A DNA stretch of 12,692 nt, taken from positions 1 to 12,692 of the forward strand of contig DASYQV010000204.1 in assembly GCA_036005125.1 (NCBI GenBank), given 5' to 3'. Source of the stretch: DASYQV01 sp036005125 (GTDB lineage: Bacteria; Acidobacteriota; Vicinamibacteria; Vicinamibacterales; UBA2999). Numbering within the stretch: position 1 is the stretch's first letter; every line of letters begins with the position of its first letter. Below are positions 6,390-12,692 of this stretch, piece by piece. The notes under the pieces are model-generated. The model saw only the letters and a list, made by a program, of their open reading frames with translations, had not been told where the DNA came from and made no database searches. The position numbers and the translations under genes were made by a program.

Positions 6390-8306
6390 TTATTCCGTCA
6401 CCGGCAGCGGCGTGTTTTCCGCGGAGGGGTGCACGTCGCGGGAAGACACACCGAGAATCCGCCGGAGCTCGTCACCTTCCATCACTTCCTGCTCGAGCAG
6501 GCGTCGGGTGATCTTTTCGAGCAGCGCGCGTTGCTCCTCGAGAATGCGGCGCGCCTGCTCGTGGACCTCGGTCATGATCCGCTTGACCTCGGCATCGATC
6601 AGACGCGCGGTCTCCTCGGCATAGTTGCCGCGATCGGGACCGATGGGGATATCGAGGAACTTGCTCCGTTTGTGCCCGTCGTAGTTGATCGCGCCGAGCG
6701 CATCGCTCATGCCCCACTCGGTGACCATGGCGCGCGCGATGTCGGTGGCGCGCTGGAGATCGTTCTGCGCGCCGGTGGAAATCTCGCCGAGCGCGATCTC
6801 CTCGGCGGTGCGCCCGCCGAGCAGCACCGCGAGCTGGTTGAGCAGGTCTTTGCGCTGCATCAGGTAGCGGTCCTCGAGCGGGAGCTGCATCGTGTAGCCG
6901 AGGGCGCCGAACCCGCGCTGGACGATCGAAATCTTGTGCACCGGGTCCATGTCCGGAAGCATCGTCGCGACGATCGCGTGACCCGACTCGTGGTACGCGA
7001 CGATCTCCCGCTCCTTCTGGCTCATGACCCGTTTCTTCTCGAGTCCGGCGATGAGCCGGTCGATCGCCTCGTCGAAGTCCTCCATGCCGACGGCGTTCTT
7101 GTCCTTGCGCGCGGCCAGCAGCGCCGCCTCGTTCACCAGGTTGGCGAGGTCCGCGCCCGCAAAGCCGGCCGTCCGCGCCGCGATGACCTTGAGGTTCATG
7201 CCAGGCGCCAGCTTCACGTTCTTCGAGTGGATGCGCAGGACCTCCTCGCGTCCCTTGACGTCCGGCTTGTCGACGAGCACCTGGCGGTCGAAGCGGCCCG
7301 GACGGAGCAGCGCGGGATCGAGCACCTCGGGCCGGTTCGTCGCGGCCATGATGATGATCGCCTTGCGCGCATCGAAGCCGTCCATTTCCGCGAGAAGCTG
7401 GTTGAGCGTCTGCTCGCGCTCCTCGTGGCTGCCCATCGGGCTCTGGACCCGCACCTTGCCGAGCGCGTCGAGCTCGTCGATGAAGATGATGCAGGGCGCC
7501 TTGGCCTCGGCCTGAGCGAACAGATCGCGCACCCGGGCCGCGCCGACGCCGACGAACATCTCGACGAACTCCGACCCGCTCAAGCTGAAAAACGGGACCT
7601 TGGCTTCGCCGGCCACGGCGCGAGCGAGCAGCGTCTTGCCGGTGCCGGGCGGACCGACGAGCAGCACACCCTTTGGAATGCGTCCGCCGAGATTGGTGTA
7701 CTTCTTCGGGTTCTTCAGGAACTCGACGATCTCCTTGAGCTCCTGCTCGGCCTCGTCCACCCCCGCGACGTCTGCGAAGCTCACCTTGACATCGTCTTCC
7801 GAAAATACGCGGGCCTTGCTGCGGGCGAACGACATCACGCCGCCTTCGGCCCCGCTCATCCGCCGGAAGAAGAAGCTCCAGAGACCGACGAGGAGCAGGA
7901 GCGGGACGATCCAGCCGAGGACCTCTGGCAGCCACCGGCTGACGAACTCACCCGTGTACTTGACGCCGTGAGAGTCGAGCTCCTCGACGAGGTTCGGATC
8001 CTCGATTCGCGTCGTCGTGAACGTGCGCGAGTTGTTCCGCTCGGTCGTCAGGGTCCCGTGAATCGCCTGGTCGCCGACGGTGACCTCGGCCACCTGGTTG
8101 CTGCGTACGAGCTGCTTGAACTCACTGTAGGGGAGCTGCCGGCCCGACGGCGCGAGGAACCACGCCTGCGCGAGGGCCATCAGGAAGAGAAACCCGAGGA
8201 CGTACCAGATTGCTCCGGCGGGTCGGGGCGCGCTCCCGAGCGGACGGCGATCGCCTGAGCGGCGATCGCGAGGGTTGAGTCCCGGAGGTGTGCGAAGGTT
8301 CGCCAA
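6390..8306 (-). CDS. ftsH: ATP-dependent zinc metalloprotease FtsH
   Basis: A 638-residue membrane-bound AAA+ protease that degrades misassembled membrane proteins and selected cytosolic regulators as a hexamer. Two membrane helices (about 31-51 and 128-147) enclose a periplasmic domain. The AAA+ part has Walker A GPPGTGKT at 218-225, pore loop FVGVG at 251-255, Walker B IIFIDELDA at 273-281 and arginine fingers in RPGRFDR near 335-341. The zinc site is HESGH at 439-443 with Asp516 (NDLQRA) as third ligand. Length and all catalytic residues are normal. The start is TTG at 8306: an in-frame TGA lies two codons upstream and the next Met is inside the first helix. GGGTGA sits only 3 nt before it. 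It follows clpB after a 70-nt gap filled by a repeat array. Confidence 0.97.
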   Translation of the reverse strand: MANLRTPPGLNPRDRRSGDRRPLGSAPRPAGAIWYVLGFLFLMALAQAWFLAPSGRQLPYSEFKQLVRSNQVAEVTVGDQAIHGTLTTERNNSRTFTTTRIEDPNLVEELDSHGVKYTGEFVSRWLPEVLGWIVPLLLLVGLWSFFFRRMSGAEGGVMSFARSKARVFSEDDVKVSFADVAGVDEAEQELKEIVEFLKNPKKYTNLGGRIPKGVLLVGPPGTGKTLLARAVAGEAKVPFFSLSGSEFVEMFVGVGAARVRDLFAQAEAKAPCIIFIDELDALGKVRVQSPMGSHEEREQTLNQLLAEMDGFDARKAIIIMAATNRPEVLDPALLRPGRFDRQVLVDKPDVKGREEVLRIHSKNVKLAPGMNLKVIAARTAGFAGADLANLVNEAALLAARKDKNAVGMEDFDEAIDRLIAGLEKKRVMSQKEREIVAYHESGHAIVATMLPDMDPVHKISIVQRGFGALGYTMQLPLEDRYLMQRKDLLNQLAVLLGGRTAEEIALGEISTGAQNDLQRATDIARAMVTEWGMSDALGAINYDGHKRSKFLDIPIGPDRGNYAEETARLIDAEVKRIMTEVHEQARRILEEQRALLEKITRRLLEQEVMEGDELRRILGVSSRDVHPSAENTPLPVTE

Positions 8307-8320
8307 CTTTCACCCAATTC

Positions 8321-8383
8321 ATTCATGATTCTCGATTCATGATTCATGATTGAAATCAAGAATCAAGAATCAAGAATCAAGAA
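8321..8383. repeat. Heptamer repeat array (ATTCATG / AATCAAG) over the clpB stop
   Basis: ATTCATG units at 8321, 8335 and 8342 (plus ATTCTCG at 8328) are followed by four exact AATCAAG units from 8354 to 8381. AATCAAG reversed is CTTGATT, so the two halves are inverted copies with about one mismatch per 7-mer and can pair. The clpB stop codon (8377-8379) lies inside the last unit. The ATTCATG half forms the leader of ftsH and puts several AUGs into it. Confidence 0.9.
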
Positions 8384-10980
8384 TTTACCGTCGTTGCCTG
8401 CCTCTTTTCGAACTTCAAACCCGCGTCGCCCACGTCGATGACGACCTTGTCGCCCTCGCGGAACTCGCCTTCGAGCACCCCGAGCGCCAGCGGGTCGAGG
8501 ACGCGCCGCTGGATGGTCCGTTTCAGGGGCCGCGCGCCGTACATCGGATCGTAACCCTCGGAGACCAGAAAATTCTTCGCGTTGTCGGTGAGCTCGACCA
8601 TAATCTTCCGCTCCTCGAGCCGCTTCAGCAGGTTGTGCGCCTGGATGTCGATGATCTGCTTCATGTGGTCGATGCCGAGCACGTGGAAGAAGATAATCTC
8701 GTCGACGCGGTTCAGGAACTCCGGTCTGAAGTGCTGCCGGAGCGCCTCGGTGACCTGCCGCCGCACGCCTTCGGTCAGATCGCCGGTGTGCTCGGCGATG
8801 TACTGGCTTCCGAGGTTCGACGTCATGATCACGACCACGTTCTTGAAGTCGACCGTCCGCCCCTTGCCGTCGGTCACCCTCCCATCGTCGAGCAACTGGA
8901 GCAGGACGTTCAAGACTTCCGGGTGCGCCTTCTCGACCTCATCGAAGAGGACCACGGAGTACGGACGCCGGCGCACGGCCTCGGTGAGCTGCCCGGCTTC
9001 CTCGTAGCCGACGTATCCGGGCGGAGCGCCGAGCATGCGCGAGACCGTGTGCTTCTCCTGGTACTCCGACATATCGATGCGGATCAACGCATGCTCGTCA
9101 TCGAAGAGGAACTCGGCGAGCGCTCGCGCGAGCTCCGTTTTGCCGACGCCGGTGGGGCCGAGGAAGATGACGCTGCCGAGCGGCCGGTTGGGATCCTGCA
9201 ATCCCGCGCGTGCCCGCCGAATCGCATTCGACACCGCTTCGATGGCTTCGTCCTGGCCGACTACGCGCCGGTGGAGACGCTCTTCCATCCGGATCAGCTT
9301 CTGAATCTCGCTCTCCATCAGCCGGCTCACCGGGATGCCGGTCCACTTCGCGACGACCTCGGCGATGTCCTCCTGGTCCACCTCCTCCTTGAGCATCCGC
9401 TGGCTCTTCTGCAACTCCGCGAGGCGGCTTTCCTGCTCGCGAATCCGCCTTTCGAGCTCGGGCAACCGACCGTACTGCAACTCGGACGCCTTCGTGTAAT
9501 CGCCTGAGCGCTGGGCTGCCTCGATCTGAAGCCGGACCTGCTCGAGCTCTTCCTTGAGCTTCCGCGCGGCCTGGATAGCCTCTTTTTCCTGCTCCCAGTG
9601 CGACTGCAAACGTGTCTGCTCCTCTTTCAGGTCCGCGAGCTCCTTTTCGAGCCTCGCGAGCCGCTCGACCGAGGCCTTGTCCTTCTCCTTGCGCAGCGCT
9701 TCGCGCTCGATCTCGAGCTGCATGATGCGCCGGCGGACCTCGTCGAGCTCGGCGGGCATCGAGTCGATCTCGGTGCGCAGCTTCGCCGCGGCCTCGTCGA
9801 TCAGGTCGATCGCCTTGTCCGGCAGGAACCGGTCGCTTATGTAGCGGTGCGAGAGGACCGCGGCGGCCACGAGCGCCGCGTCCTTGAACTTCACGCCATG
9901 GTGAATCTCGTAGCGTTCGCGGAGGCCGCGCAGGATCGAAATCGTGTCCTCGACGGTCGGCTCGTCCACCATCACCGGCTGGAAGCGGCGCTCGAGCGCG
10001 GCGTCCTTCTCGATGTGCTTCCGGTACTCGTCGAGCGTCGTCGCGCCGATCGTGTGGAGCTCTCCGCGGGCGAGCATCGGCTTGAGCATCTGCGACGCGT
10101 CCATGGCGCCCTCGGCCGCGCCGGCGCCCACGACGGTATGCAGCTCGTCGATGAAGAGAATGATCTGGCCTTCCGATTCGGCGATCTCCTTCAGTACCGC
10201 CTTCAGGCGCTCCTCGAACTCGCCGCGATACTTCGCGCCGGCCACCAGCGCGCCCATGTCGAGGGCGAAGATCTTCTTGTTCTTCAGTCCTTCCGGCACG
10301 TCGCCGCGGATGATCCGCTGTGCCAGACCTTCGACAATGGCGGTCTTGCCGACCCCGGGCTCACCAATCAGGACGGGGTTGTTCTTCGTGCGTCGCGACA
10401 GGACCTGAATGACGCGGCGGACCTCCTCGTCGCGACCGATTACCGGGTCGAGCTTGCCCTTTCGAGCGAGCTCCGTGAGGTCGCGACCGTACCGGGCGAG
10501 CGCCTCGTACGTGGACTCGGGATTCTGGGACGTCACCCGCTGGTTCCCGCGCACCATCGTGAGCGCCTGGAACAGCTTGTCCCTGGTGATGCCGTACCGC
10601 TGGAGCAGCTGCGCGGCGGGGGAGCGGCCCACCTCGGTCGCAAGAGCGATCAGAAGGTGCTCGGTGCTGACATATTCATCCTGAAGCCGCTGCGCCTCGG
10701 CGAGCGCCGCGTCGGTAATCAACTTCATCCGCGGCGAAAATCGCACGTCGCCGCCGTACGCCTTCGGGATATTGGCGACCAGTCCGCGGGCCTCGCGCGC
10801 GATGCGCGCCGGGTCAAGCTCCATCTTGCGCAGGACAGACGGAACGATCCCGCCCTCCTGCTCGAGGAGCACGACGAGCAAGTGCTCGGGGGTGATCTCC
10901 GAGTGGGTGAGCTCGGTTGCCAGGTTCTGGGCGCCGATGATGGCTTCCTGTGCTCTTTCGGTGAATCTGTTGATGTTCAT
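8377..10980 (-). CDS. clpB: ClpB protein disaggregase (Hsp100)
   Basis: An 867-residue, full-length two-ring AAA+ chaperone that, with DnaK/DnaJ, pulls aggregated proteins apart. The N domain (about 1-145) starts with the family-typical MNINRFTERAQEAI. The first AAA+ ring has GEPGVGKT at 206-213, pore loop KYRGEFEER at 250-258 and ILFIDELH at 274-281. The coiled-coil middle domain, which contacts DnaK, spans about 402-530. The second ring has GPTGVGKT at 608-615, pore loop GYVG at 655-658, VVLFDEVE at 676-683 and sensor-2 GARPLKR at 815-821. The middle domain marks it as ClpB rather than ClpA or ClpC. It starts 36 nt after dnaJ (which ends in tandem TGA TGA), without a clear ribosome site. 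Its stop codon lies in a heptamer repeat. Confidence 0.98.
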   Translation of the reverse strand: MNINRFTERAQEAIIGAQNLATELTHSEITPEHLLVVLLEQEGGIVPSVLRKMELDPARIAREARGLVANIPKAYGGDVRFSPRMKLITDAALAEAQRLQDEYVSTEHLLIALATEVGRSPAAQLLQRYGITRDKLFQALTMVRGNQRVTSQNPESTYEALARYGRDLTELARKGKLDPVIGRDEEVRRVIQVLSRRTKNNPVLIGEPGVGKTAIVEGLAQRIIRGDVPEGLKNKKIFALDMGALVAGAKYRGEFEERLKAVLKEIAESEGQIILFIDELHTVVGAGAAEGAMDASQMLKPMLARGELHTIGATTLDEYRKHIEKDAALERRFQPVMVDEPTVEDTISILRGLRERYEIHHGVKFKDAALVAAAVLSHRYISDRFLPDKAIDLIDEAAAKLRTEIDSMPAELDEVRRRIMQLEIEREALRKEKDKASVERLARLEKELADLKEEQTRLQSHWEQEKEAIQAARKLKEELEQVRLQIEAAQRSGDYTKASELQYGRLPELERRIREQESRLAELQKSQRMLKEEVDQEDIAEVVAKWTGIPVSRLMESEIQKLIRMEERLHRRVVGQDEAIEAVSNAIRRARAGLQDPNRPLGSVIFLGPTGVGKTELARALAEFLFDDEHALIRIDMSEYQEKHTVSRMLGAPPGYVGYEEAGQLTEAVRRRPYSVVLFDEVEKAHPEVLNVLLQLLDDGRVTDGKGRTVDFKNVVVIMTSNLGSQYIAEHTGDLTEGVRRQVTEALRQHFRPEFLNRVDEIIFFHVLGIDHMKQIIDIQAHNLLKRLEERKIMVELTDNAKNFLVSEGYDPMYGARPLKRTIQRRVLDPLALGVLEGEFREGDKVVIDVGDAGLKFEKRQATTVNS

Positions 10981-11016
10981 GATTGCGATTCGCGTAGGGC
11001 GTTCATCACGAACTCA

Positions 11017-12030
11017 TCATGCGGCGCTGTTCTTGCTCGCCGCGGTTCGATCGAGCCTGGCCAGCGCGTCGTAGTGCTCTTTCTCGGCCGGCGAGAGCTG
11101 CGTCGGCAATTGCGCTTCCACGCGCGCGTAGGCATCGCCCTTGTCCTCTGCCTTCCCGACCGCGGGCATGCCATACCCCTTCAGGCGGAACATCTGTCCG
11201 TTCTGCGTCAGCGGCGGAATCTTCAGACGCACGGTCCGTCCTTCGAGCGTCGGGACCTCGACCTCGCCGCCCAGCACCGCCGTCGTGACCGGCAGTGGCA
11301 CCTTGACGTAAATGTCGCGGCCTTTTCGTTCGAACAGCGGATGGGGCGCGAGGCGCACACGCAGATAAAGGTCGCCTGACGCCGCGCCGCCCGTGCCGTG
11401 CTCGCCTTCCCCCGCCACGCGCACGCGCGAGCCCTCGCCGACGCCGGGCGGAATCCGCACATCCACGGTCCGCGCGTGCCCGTCGTGTTTCAAGGAGAGC
11501 CGGCGGGTGCTGCCGCGGTAGGCGTCTTCGAGCGACAGCTCGATTTCATGCTCGACGTCGCGACCGCTCCGCTGCCGCGCCCGACCGGCGCGGCCGGCGC
11601 GGCGCCCCGGTTCGCCCCCGCCGCCCTCGAAGCCGCCCCCGAAAAACGTCGTAAAGAAGTCCGAGAACGGATTCTCGTCGCCGAAGAGGTCGCGCATCTC
11701 CTCCTCGGTCATCGTCCGGAAGCCGCCACCCTGCGGTCCGCGTCCGACGTTCCATCGCTGGCCGGCGAACGGGTCCGGTGCACCATGCTGCTGCGCCTGC
11801 TCGTACATCCGCCAATTGGCGCCCAGCTCGTCGTACTTCTTCCGCTTCTCCGGGTCGCCGAGCACCTCGTAGGCCTCGTTGATCTCCTTGAACCGGCTTT
11901 CCGCCGCCTTGTCGCCGGGATTCACGTCGGGATGATGCTTCCGGGCGAGCTTGCGGAATGCCTGCTTCAGCTCCTTGTCGGAGGCCGTCTTCGAGACGCC
12001 AAGCGTTAAGTAGTAGTCTTTGAAGTCCAT
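11017..12030 (-). CDS. DnaJ-type co-chaperone without zinc finger (CbpA-like)
   Basis: A 337-residue J protein. The J domain (1-70) has the DnaK-activating HPD at 33-35. A Gly/Phe-rich stretch (about 115-145: FFTTFFGGGFEGGGG) and an Arg/Gly-rich bridge follow. Two client-binding beta domains lie at about 155-232 and 233-312 (IPPGVGEGSRVRV; LEGRTVRLKIPP). The four CxxCxGxG zinc repeats of true DnaJ are absent, so this is the CbpA class. It should deliver unfolded protein to a DnaK encoded elsewhere, and may also serve in HspR feedback. It lies 78 nt after hspR and 36 nt before clpB on the same strand, so one operon is likely. No Shine-Dalgarno is visible; a 9-bp hairpin ends 10 nt before the ATG. 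Confidence 0.95.
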   Translation of the reverse strand: MDFKDYYLTLGVSKTASDKELKQAFRKLARKHHPDVNPGDKAAESRFKEINEAYEVLGDPEKRKKYDELGANWRMYEQAQQHGAPDPFAGQRWNVGRGPQGGGFRTMTEEEMRDLFGDENPFSDFFTTFFGGGFEGGGGEPGRRAGRAGRARQRSGRDVEHEIELSLEDAYRGSTRRLSLKHDGHARTVDVRIPPGVGEGSRVRVAGEGEHGTGGAASGDLYLRVRLAPHPLFERKGRDIYVKVPLPVTTAVLGGEVEVPTLEGRTVRLKIPPLTQNGQMFRLKGYGMPAVGKAEDKGDAYARVEAQLPTQLSPAEKEHYDALARLDRTAASKNSAA

Positions 12031-12040
12031 CGCGATCGAT

Positions 12041-12062
12041 GCGCGGGTCCGAAGACCCGCGC
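12041..12062 (-). other. Hairpin with UUCG tetraloop just before dnaJ
   Basis: On the minus strand GCGCGGGTC-TTCG-GACCCGCGC is a perfect 9-bp stem closed by the very stable C(UUCG)G loop, ending 10 nt before the dnaJ ATG where a ribosome site would be expected. The rest of the hspR-dnaJ gap repeats parts of it: AGACCCGCG recurs at 12090-12098, and GGCTACA at 12084-12090 recurs at 12107-12113 over the hspR stop. It may slow or process the transcript; there is no T run for termination. Confidence 0.6.
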
Positions 12063-12108
12063 CGACATCGAGCCGTGGCCGCCGGCTACAGACCCGCGGG
12101 CCGCTGGG

Positions 12109-12459
12109 CTACAACCCAATCACATCGTTCAGACGTCTGATCTCCTGCAGCAACTGCCGGCGCGCGGGCCCGGTGCTGAGCGCGTTCTCGTCCATCAGCG
12201 GGCGGATGCGCTGCATGACCTCCGCGATCGACAACAGCCGCTGAACGCCCGCCAGGTTGATTCCGAGCTCGTCGACGAGATGCTTGATCAGGCGCAGCCG
12301 TTCGAGCTCCTCGCGCGAGTAAAGGCGCATGCTTCCGAGGGTCCGCGACGGCTGAATGAAGCCAAGCCGCTCATACTTCCGCAGCGTCTGCGGGTGCATG
12401 CCGAGCATTTGCGCGGCCACGCTGATGAAAAAGAGATTCGCGTCGTCATCAGATACCAT
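12109..12459 (-). CDS. hspR: HspR-type heat-shock repressor (MerR family)
   Basis: 116 residues. A MerR-type winged helix fills the N-terminal half: FISVAAQMLGMHPQTLRKYE at 11-30 is the helix-turn-helix, and GFIQPSRTLGSMRLYS at 33-48 is the wing. This is the signature of HspR, whose members repress chaperone genes by binding HAIR inverted repeats and need a chaperone (DnaK in actinobacteria) as corepressor. A helical stretch (50-90) and a short C-terminal tail follow; there is no metal-binding cysteine set, unlike metal-sensing MerR proteins. It is the first gene of the chaperone cluster and has a HAIR-like dyad in its own promoter, so autorepression is expected. A GlnR/SoxR-like role is unlikely given the match and the neighbours. 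Confidence 0.92.
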   Translation of the reverse strand: MVSDDDANLFFISVAAQMLGMHPQTLRKYERLGFIQPSRTLGSMRLYSREELERLRLIKHLVDELGINLAGVQRLLSIAEVMQRIRPLMDENALSTGPARRQLLQEIRRLNDVIGL

Positions 12460-12486
12460 GCGCGTTCACAACCTTGACACATCCCG

Positions 12487-12515
12487 AGTGTAGGCCTTGA
12501 TACGACCTGTGTCAA
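12487..12515 (-). promoter_or_regulatory. Sigma-70-like promoter of the hspR-dnaJ-clpB cluster
   Basis: On the minus strand a perfect -35 TTGACA (12515-12510), 17-nt spacer, and -10 TACACT (12492-12487; 4 of 6). Transcription would start near 12480, giving a leader of about 20 nt with AAGG as the only ribosome-site candidate. Confidence 0.7.
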
Positions 12516-12516
12516 C
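12496..12516. promoter_or_regulatory. HAIR-like HspR operator
   Basis: CTTGATA-N7-TGTCAAC follows the HAIR layout CTTGAGT-N7-ACTCAAG: CTTGA on the left and TCAA on the right match and the spacing is exact. It covers the -35 box and the spacer. A weaker partial copy, CTTGACA-N7-AGTGTAG at 12473-12493, covers the -10 box, so two bound repressors would block the promoter fully. Confidence 0.6.
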
Positions 12517-12540
12517 GTGTACCGGAACGTACGTAGGCCG

Positions 12541-12692
12541 GGTCTTATGCGGCCACACACGCGAATTTTGTACTCGTTGTGCGACCGCATAACGGGCGAG
12601 GCGCGCGGAGCGCGCCAAAAAGACACTGGGTCTAACCAGGCGAGGGCTCTCCACCCCACCGCGCAAGCGTGCGCGGTGGGGACCCCGGCTCT
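12541..12692 (+). repeat. Structured dispersed repeat, copy B (runs off the window end)
   Basis: Bases 12560-12639 repeat copy A (2341-2420) almost exactly, including the CGCGAATTTTGTACTCG block, CCGCATAACGGGC and the GGCGCGC/GCGCGCC hairpin (with a GGA rather than GAA loop). The first stem is degraded: only TTATGCGG at 12545-12552 still pairs. After TCTAACCAG the copies part; here a 12-bp stem CCCCACCGCGCA/TGCGCGGTGGGG at 12654-12681 with an AGCG loop follows. It lies upstream of the hspR promoter. No gene is visible in it. Confidence 0.85.

Noticed and set aside
6369..8258. 629-codon open frame on the + strand opposite ftsH
   Set aside because: It is the complement of ftsH codons; its sequence is His/Arg/Asp-rich noise and its start lies in the heptamer array.
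8350..9507. 385-codon open frame on the + strand opposite the clpB 3' half
   Set aside because: Shadow of clpB, starting inside the AATCAAG repeat.
9598..11379. 593-codon open frame on the + strand opposite clpB and dnaJ
   Set aside because: It is the mirror of two clear, fully conserved genes in GC-rich DNA; it has no recognisable domain and no ribosome site.
12460..12540. CIRCE (HrcA) operator
   Set aside because: No TTAGCACTC-N9-GAGTGCTAA sequence; the dyads present follow the HAIR layout.

Overview
The window is GC-rich bacterial chromosome with compact, ordinary housekeeping genes. It looks like an Acidobacteriota relative (perhaps the Vicinamibacteria side). That placement is inference from general resemblance: an HspR-controlled chaperone cluster, a sigma-54 two-component pair, and many small intergenic repeats. 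No marker in the window proves it. There are no IS elements, phage genes, tRNAs, rRNAs or CRISPR arrays.

Layout. At 1-981 (+) lie the C-terminal part of transcription terminator Rho and, 3 nt later, a small CDGSH iron-sulfur protein. At 994-1179 is a heptamer repeat array folded on itself between convergent genes. At 1192-2088 (-) is a secreted, probably lipid-anchored protein with a proline/alanine-rich linker, a beta domain and a glycine zipper. At 2089-2527 is a repeat-rich gap with a structured dispersed repeat (copy A). At 2528-5481 (-) a histidine kinase and an NtrC-type response regulator overlap by 4 nt. At 5599-5955 (+) a small exported DUF5666-like protein is divergent from the kinase and has a good sigma-54-like promoter. 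At 5956-6389 is a gap with a run of strong hairpins and a second heptamer array.

From 12459 down to 6390 (-) is a proteostasis cluster in transcription order hspR, cbpA-type dnaJ, clpB, then ftsH. A sigma-70-like promoter with an overlapping HAIR-like inverted repeat lies upstream of hspR. This suggests classical HspR autoregulation: unfolded protein titrates the chaperone corepressor, HspR lets go, and the J-protein and ClpB disaggregase are made. FtsH, the membrane AAA+ protease, follows clpB after a third heptamer array and may or may not share the transcript. At 12541-12692 is copy B of the dispersed repeat.

The most unusual signals are non-coding. Three heptamer arrays with different unit sequences share one layout (units, short centre, inverted units), and each sits within about 13 nt of a stop codon or over it. 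Two copies of a roughly 100-bp structured repeat run into different terminal hairpins. Sigma-54-like elements and dyads sit upstream of both envelope-protein genes flanking the two-component system.
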